From: Mycobacterium asiaticum
GTDB lineage: Bacteria > Actinomycetota > Actinomycetes > Mycobacteriales > Mycobacteriaceae
Direction of reading: 5' to 3'
Length of the DNA: 64,000 nt
Assembly (NCBI RefSeq): GCF_001673315.1
Contig: NZ_LZLQ01000015.1
Location: 283,064 to 347,063 of the forward strand
The notes beneath the pieces were generated by a model. The model saw only the letters and a program-made list of their open reading frames with translations, ran no database searches and was not told the origin of the DNA. Numbering within the stretch: the stretch's first letter is position 1; every line of letters begins with the position of its first letter. This document shows positions 60,384-64,000 of this stretch, piece by piece. Both the position numbers and the translations under genes were made by a program.

Positions 60384-61856
60384 TCACGAGGTGGGTTCGT
60401 CGGCTTCGTTTGTTTGGCTGTCGTCCTGGTCGGATTCGGCAGCCTCGTCGTCGTCTTCGTCCTCATGGTCGTGCTCATGATCATGGTCATGCTCGTGGTC
60501 GTGCTCATGATCATGGTCATGGTCATGGTCCGGACGCCGCTTGCCGAAGAACTCACTGGTGTCGATGGGGTTGCCGTCGTTGTCGGTGACGGTCGCCTTT
60601 TCGATCACTGCCGCGACCGCCAAACCGCGCCGCACGTCGGCGAACATGGCGGCCAGCTGATTGTTCTCCTGCAGATAAGCGAACAGCTGTTGCGGCTCGA
60701 TGCCGTACTGGCGGGACGTCAGCACCAACCGCTCAGTCAGGTCTTCCTGGGCTACCTCGATTTCGAGCTCATCCGCGATGGCATCCAGCAGCAGCTGCCG
60801 CTTGACGTTCCTCTCGGCGGAGGTCCGCGCTTCGGCCTCGAACTCCTCGCGCGAGGAGCCCTGCTGTTCGAGCACCTCGGCGAATTTGGCCGGATCCTGA
60901 TCCAGGCCGCTCATCGCCGCTTGCAAGGTCTCGTCCATCTGCGAGCGCACGATCGCATCTGGTACCGGTACGTCGACCTGCTCGAGCAGCGCGTCCAGGG
61001 CGGCGTTGCGAATCTGGTCGGCCTGTTGGGCACGCTTGGTGTTGCGAACCTGTTCGGCGAGGCTGGTCCGAAGCTCGTCGATCGTGTCGAACTCACTGGC
61101 TAGCTGAGCGAACTCGTCGTCGGGTTCGGGCAGCTCACGCTCCTTGATCGACTTGACCGTGACCGTCACCTCGGCGTCCTGTCCAGCATGCTCGCCCGTG
61201 GCCAACTTGGCGGTGAACACCCGGGACTCGTCGGCGGACAGCCCCACCAGCGCGTCGTCGAGGCCCGCGATCAACCGGCCAGAACCCACCTCGTGTGACA
61301 GGCCCTCGGCGGTGGCGTTGGGTACTTCCTCGCCGTCGACAGTCGCGGACAGGTCGATCGAGACGAAGTCGCCGGTCTGCACCGGACGGTCCGCGCCAAT
61401 CAGGGTGCCGAACCGGGCGCGCAGCGACTGCAACTCCGCGTCGACTTCCTCGTCGGCGACCTCGATTGCGTCAACCGAGACTGTCAGTGCGTCCAGGTCG
61501 GGCATCTCCAGCTTGGGACGGACGTCGACCTCGGCGAAGAACTGCAACTCTTCGCCGTACTCCTTCTTGGTCACCTGGATGTTCGGTCGTCCGATCGGTT
61601 GCACGTCCGATTCGGTGAGTGCCTGGCCGTAGCGGCTCGGCACGGCTTCCTCGATGACCTGGTCGAGCAGTGCCTCGCGGCCGAACCGCGCCTCCAGCAG
61701 GCGCGCCGGCGCCTTGCCGGGCCGGAAGCCGGGCAGCCGGACCTGCTTGGCGAGCTCCTTGTAGGCGCGCTGGAAATCAGGTTCGAGCTCGGTGAACGGC
61801 ACCTCCACGTTGATGCGAACCCGGGTCGGGCTCAACTGCTTGACAGTGCTCTTCAC
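60384..61856 (-). CDS. tig: Trigger factor with His/Asp-rich tail
   Basis: The 490-residue product corresponds to Rv2462c. The N-terminal ribosome-binding domain carries the signature [16 protein letters not shown], followed by the FKBP-like domain and the C-terminal helical chaperone arms. It holds nascent chains at the ribosome exit. The last 50 residues are exceptional: an alternating His-Asp/Glu stretch with eleven His (60465-60527) followed by an acidic run. The tail adds about 24 residues over the 466-residue M. tuberculosis protein and could bind divalent metals. Confidence 0.95.
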   Translation of the reverse strand: MKSTVKQLSPTRVRINVEVPFTELEPDFQRAYKELAKQVRLPGFRPGKAPARLLEARFGREALLDQVIEEAVPSRYGQALTESDVQPIGRPNIQVTKKEYGEELQFFAEVDVRPKLEMPDLDALTVSVDAIEVADEEVDAELQSLRARFGTLIGADRPVQTGDFVSIDLSATVDGEEVPNATAEGLSHEVGSGRLIAGLDDALVGLSADESRVFTAKLATGEHAGQDAEVTVTVKSIKERELPEPDDEFAQLASEFDTIDELRTSLAEQVRNTKRAQQADQIRNAALDALLEQVDVPVPDAIVRSQMDETLQAAMSGLDQDPAKFAEVLEQQGSSREEFEAEARTSAERNVKRQLLLDAIADELEIEVAQEDLTERLVLTSRQYGIEPQQLFAYLQENNQLAAMFADVRRGLAVAAVIEKATVTDNDGNPIDTSEFFGKRRPDHDHDHDHEHDHEHDHDHEHDHEDEDDDEAAESDQDDSQTNEADEPTS

Positions 61857-61910
61857 GGCGTGCTCCTCGGTATGTGTCGTTCCTGCATGCGGCCATGCGG
61901 CTGGGCGAGC

Positions 61911-61987
61911 TGGTCGGGGTGACAGGATTTGAACCTGCGGCCTTCCGCTCCCAAAGCGGATGCGCTACCAAGCTGCGCTACACCCCG
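61911..61987 (-). tRNA. tRNA-Pro (UGG)
   Basis: The minus strand gives a complete cloverleaf: acceptor CGGGGTG with CACCCCG, a D arm around AGCGCAGCTTGGTAGCGC, anticodon loop CTTTGGGAG reading UGG, and the T arm GCAGGTTCAAATCCTGT. The CCA end is encoded (61911-61913). Confidence 0.96.
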
Positions 61988-62133
61988 CGCTGACCACGCG
62001 ATCCTACGGCCCGCAAGCCGGAGCGCTGCACGGACCTCCGGGCACTCAGGCATAACTTCACGGAGCGGTCACGCGCCTGCGTCGATTAGATTTGATCTAC
62101 GCCACCACGTACAGTCTGGCTCGACTAACACTT

Positions 62134-62204
62134 GCGGGCGTAGCTCAATGGTAGAGCCCTAGTCTTCCAAACTAGCTACGCGGGTTCGATTCCCGTCGCC
62201 CGCT
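62134..62204 (+). tRNA. tRNA-Gly (UCC)
   Basis: The 71-base cloverleaf begins GCGGGCG and pairs with CGCCCGC. The anticodon arm CTAGTCTTCCAAACTAG reads UCC, and the T arm is CGGGTTCGATTCCCG. CCA is not encoded. It lies 33 bases before lipP on the same strand, as in M. tuberculosis. Confidence 0.96.
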
Positions 62205-62237
62205 CTGAGCTAAGATTTTGCACGATAGAAAGGCGCG

Positions 62238-63437
62238 ATGAGCGACCTCGAAAGTGTCAGTATTCAAGGCTCATGCGCGTCGAACTTCGTCGGAGTGCGC
62301 GACGCGTTCGAGCGCAATTTCGCGCTGCGCGGCGAGGTCGGGGCCGCGGTAGCGGTATGGGTCGATGGTCATCTGGTGGTCAATCTTTGGGGTGGCTCGG
62401 CCGACGCCGCGGGTAGGCGGCCGTGGCAGGAAGACACCTTGACCACGGTGCTGTCCGGCACCAAGGGTCTGACCTCCACCTGCGTTCACCAGCTGGCGGA
62501 CCGCGGTGAGCTGGACCTACATGCTCCGATCACCCGCTATTGGCCCGAGTTCGGGCAGGCCGGCAAGGACGCAATCACGTTGGCCATGGTGATGAGTCAC
62601 CGTTCTGGCGTCATCGGCCCGCGCACGCGGCTGACCACCGAGCAGCTTTGCGACTGGGACTACGTCTGTGGCCAGCTCGCCATTGCCGAGCCGTGGTGGA
62701 AGCCGGGCACTGCACAGGGCTACCACATGACCACATTCGGATTCATTCTCGGCGAAGTGTTCCGCCGCGTCACGGGCCGCACCATCGGCCAGTACCTGCG
62801 CACGGAGATCGCCCAACCGATCGGCGCCGAGCTCCACATCGGCTTGACGCCGGCCGAACAGGCGCGCTGCGCAGAGCGGGTGAACAAGCCGACCGGCCGG
62901 CAACTGCTTGCCGAGCTGCAAGCGCCGAGCGATCCCACCAGCCTGGACGACCACCCCAAGGCGGGAATGTCGATCTCGATGGGGTTCCTCGCCGACGACG
63001 ACCTCGACACCGAAAACCTGCAGCTTTGGCGGCAGTTGGAATTCCCCGGCACCAACGCCCAGGTGTCGGCGCTCGGTATGGCCACGTTCTACAACGCGTT
63101 GGCGCAGGAGAAACTGCTGAGCCGCGAACACATGGACTTGATTCGGGTGTGTCAGGGCGGTTTGGAACCGGACCTGGTGCTGGGGCCGCGGGTTGCCGAT
63201 CACGGCTGGGGCCTGGGGTACATGCTCAATCAGCGGTGCATCAACGGCCCCAACCCACAGGTATTCGGACACGGCGGGTTAGGCGGCTCGTTCGCGTTTG
63301 TCGACCTCGAACACCGGATTGGGTACGGATACGTGTCGAATCGCTTCGACGCCAGCAAGGCCAACGCCGATCCGCGCAGTGTCGCGCTCAGTAACGAGGT
63401 CTATCGCGCGCTCGGTGTCATTTCGGCCTGCGACTGA
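62238..63437 (+). CDS. lipP: Serine esterase/lipase of the beta-lactamase fold, LipP
   Basis: The 399-residue product starts at ATG 62238 with GAAAGG upstream. The SxxK motif is SGTK (Ser73, Lys76), the Tyr motif lies in GYHMTTFG, and the HGG-type motif is GHGGLGGSF. It is a class C beta-lactamase-like esterase corresponding to Rv2463. No signal peptide is evident. The substrate is unknown. The 20-bp repeat array begins 13 bases after its stop codon. Confidence 0.93.
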   Translation: MSDLESVSIQGSCASNFVGVRDAFERNFALRGEVGAAVAVWVDGHLVVNLWGGSADAAGRRPWQEDTLTTVLSGTKGLTSTCVHQLADRGELDLHAPITRYWPEFGQAGKDAITLAMVMSHRSGVIGPRTRLTTEQLCDWDYVCGQLAIAEPWWKPGTAQGYHMTTFGFILGEVFRRVTGRTIGQYLRTEIAQPIGAELHIGLTPAEQARCAERVNKPTGRQLLAELQAPSDPTSLDDHPKAGMSISMGFLADDDLDTENLQLWRQLEFPGTNAQVSALGMATFYNALAQEKLLSREHMDLIRVCQGGLEPDLVLGPRVADHGWGLGYMLNQRCINGPNPQVFGHGGLGGSFAFVDLEHRIGYGYVSNRFDASKANADPRSVALSNEVYRALGVISACD

Positions 63438-63450
63438 CTGGGTTTTTGGG

Positions 63451-63792
63451 CGTCGAGCCTGCGTTTGGTGGCGTCGAGTTTGCTATTGGTGCGTTGAGCC
63501 TGCGTTTGGTGGCGGCGAGCCTGCGTTAAGCGCGTCGAGCCTGCGTTAAGCGCGTCGAGCATGCGTTCACCGCATCGAGCCTGCGTTCACCGCGTCGAGC
63601 ATGAGTCCAGCGCGTCGAGCCTGCGTTGAGCGCGTCGAGTCTGCGTTGTGTGCATCGAGCCTGCGTTCACCGCATCGAGCATGAGTCCAGCGCGTCGAGC
63701 CTGCGTCCACCGCGTCGAGCCTGTGTTGTGTGCGTCGAGCCTACGTCCAGTGCGTCGAGCCTGCGTCCACCGCATCGAGCATGCGTCCAGCG
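63451..63792 (+). repeat. Tandem array of seventeen 20/21-bp units after lipP
   Basis: Seventeen contiguous units run from 63451 to 63792; the consensus is CGTCGAGCCTGCGTTCACCG. Units 1 and 3 have 21 bases, the others 20. The first nine bases are the most constant, and the last four vary among ACCG, AGCG, TGTG and TGG. It is the reverse complement, rotated, of the unit at 44601-44860. No ORF of significance follows the period, since 20 is not a multiple of 3. Confidence 0.97.
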
Positions 63793-63810
63793 CGTCGATT
63801 CGCTGCAAAT

Positions 63811-63933
63811 GACGCGCTGAGTGCAGTTTCGACGCGACCAGCGCAGGCTCGGCGCACTTCCGACGCCACCAGCGCACACTCGCGCGCTTACGACGCCACT
63901 AGCGACGCCACCAGCGCAGACTCACGCACTTAC
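63811..63933 (-). repeat. Inverted continuation of the repeat with 30-bp units
   Basis: A 20-bp unit in the opposite orientation (63811-63830, GACGCGCTGAGTGCAGTTTC) is followed by longer units of 31, 30, 12 (partial) and 30 bases, sharing GACGCCACCAGCGCAGACTC and a GCRCTTAC end. It faces the array at 63451 across the 18 bases 63793-63810. Beyond 63933 to the window edge I see no gene. Confidence 0.85.
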
Positions 63934-64000
63934 GACGTGAGCCGCACCCTCGTCATGATTGTCGTGTGGCGTCCACCAGTCATGTTTGGCAATTCGGGCA

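Overview
The window is mycobacterial, and most probably from a slow grower. It is GC-rich and carries a PE-type protein with Gly-Gly-Ala/Asn repeats, two MmpL transporters with an MmpS partner, a PapA acyltransferase, and a long core block in the gene order of the M. tuberculosis Rv2417c-Rv2463 region. I cannot name the species from sequence alone.

Region 1 (1-12688) is a lipid locus. A bimodular type I polyketide synthase on the minus strand runs off the left edge. Opposite it lie papA, mmpL and a secreted PE-PPE-domain hydrolase/acyltransferase. The gene set pks-papA3-mmpL10-PE is that of the trehalose polyphleate (TPP) locus described in M. smegmatis and M. abscessus. The acyltransferase motifs look malonyl-specific, which fits unbranched phleic acids and argues against methyl-branched DAT/PAT or sulfolipid acyl chains. 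No fadD lies in this part of the locus. Region 2 (12743-19031) holds a dihydrodipicolinate-reductase-like oxidoreductase, an mmpS-mmpL pair and a PE protein with a C-terminal aspartic protease domain.

Region 3 (19041-34073) is core metabolism: the overlapping minus-strand operon nadD-rsfS-gpgP-octT-degV (NAD and methylglucose lipopolysaccharide), a methyltransferase, proA with a MoxR/VWA pair, a Cache-HAMP cyclase-like sensor overlapping an MscS channel with a cyclic-nucleotide-binding domain, rbsK and nadE. Region 4 (34158-37385) is accessory: a sirtuin, a small conserved-looking protein, a cytochrome P450 and a divergent TetR regulator with a clear palindromic operator.

Region 5 (37369-52716) runs proB-obg-rpmA-rplU-rne-ndkA-DUF4233-folC-valS, then a LysM lectin, a DUF937 protein, a trans-acting enoyl reductase-like protein and rpfE. 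Compared with M. tuberculosis, as I remember that map, dctA and the small genes around rpfE are missing. Region 6 (53446-63437) is mobA-korB-korA, clpX, clpP2-clpP1, tig, tRNA-Pro, tRNA-Gly and lipP.

The most unusual non-coding feature is a family of 20-bp tandem repeats. Thirteen units lie at 44601-44860, seventeen at 63451-63792, and an inverted 20/30-bp derivative at 63811-63933. In the two cases where the upstream gene is visible, the array begins at or just after its stop codon and reads in the same sense as that gene.
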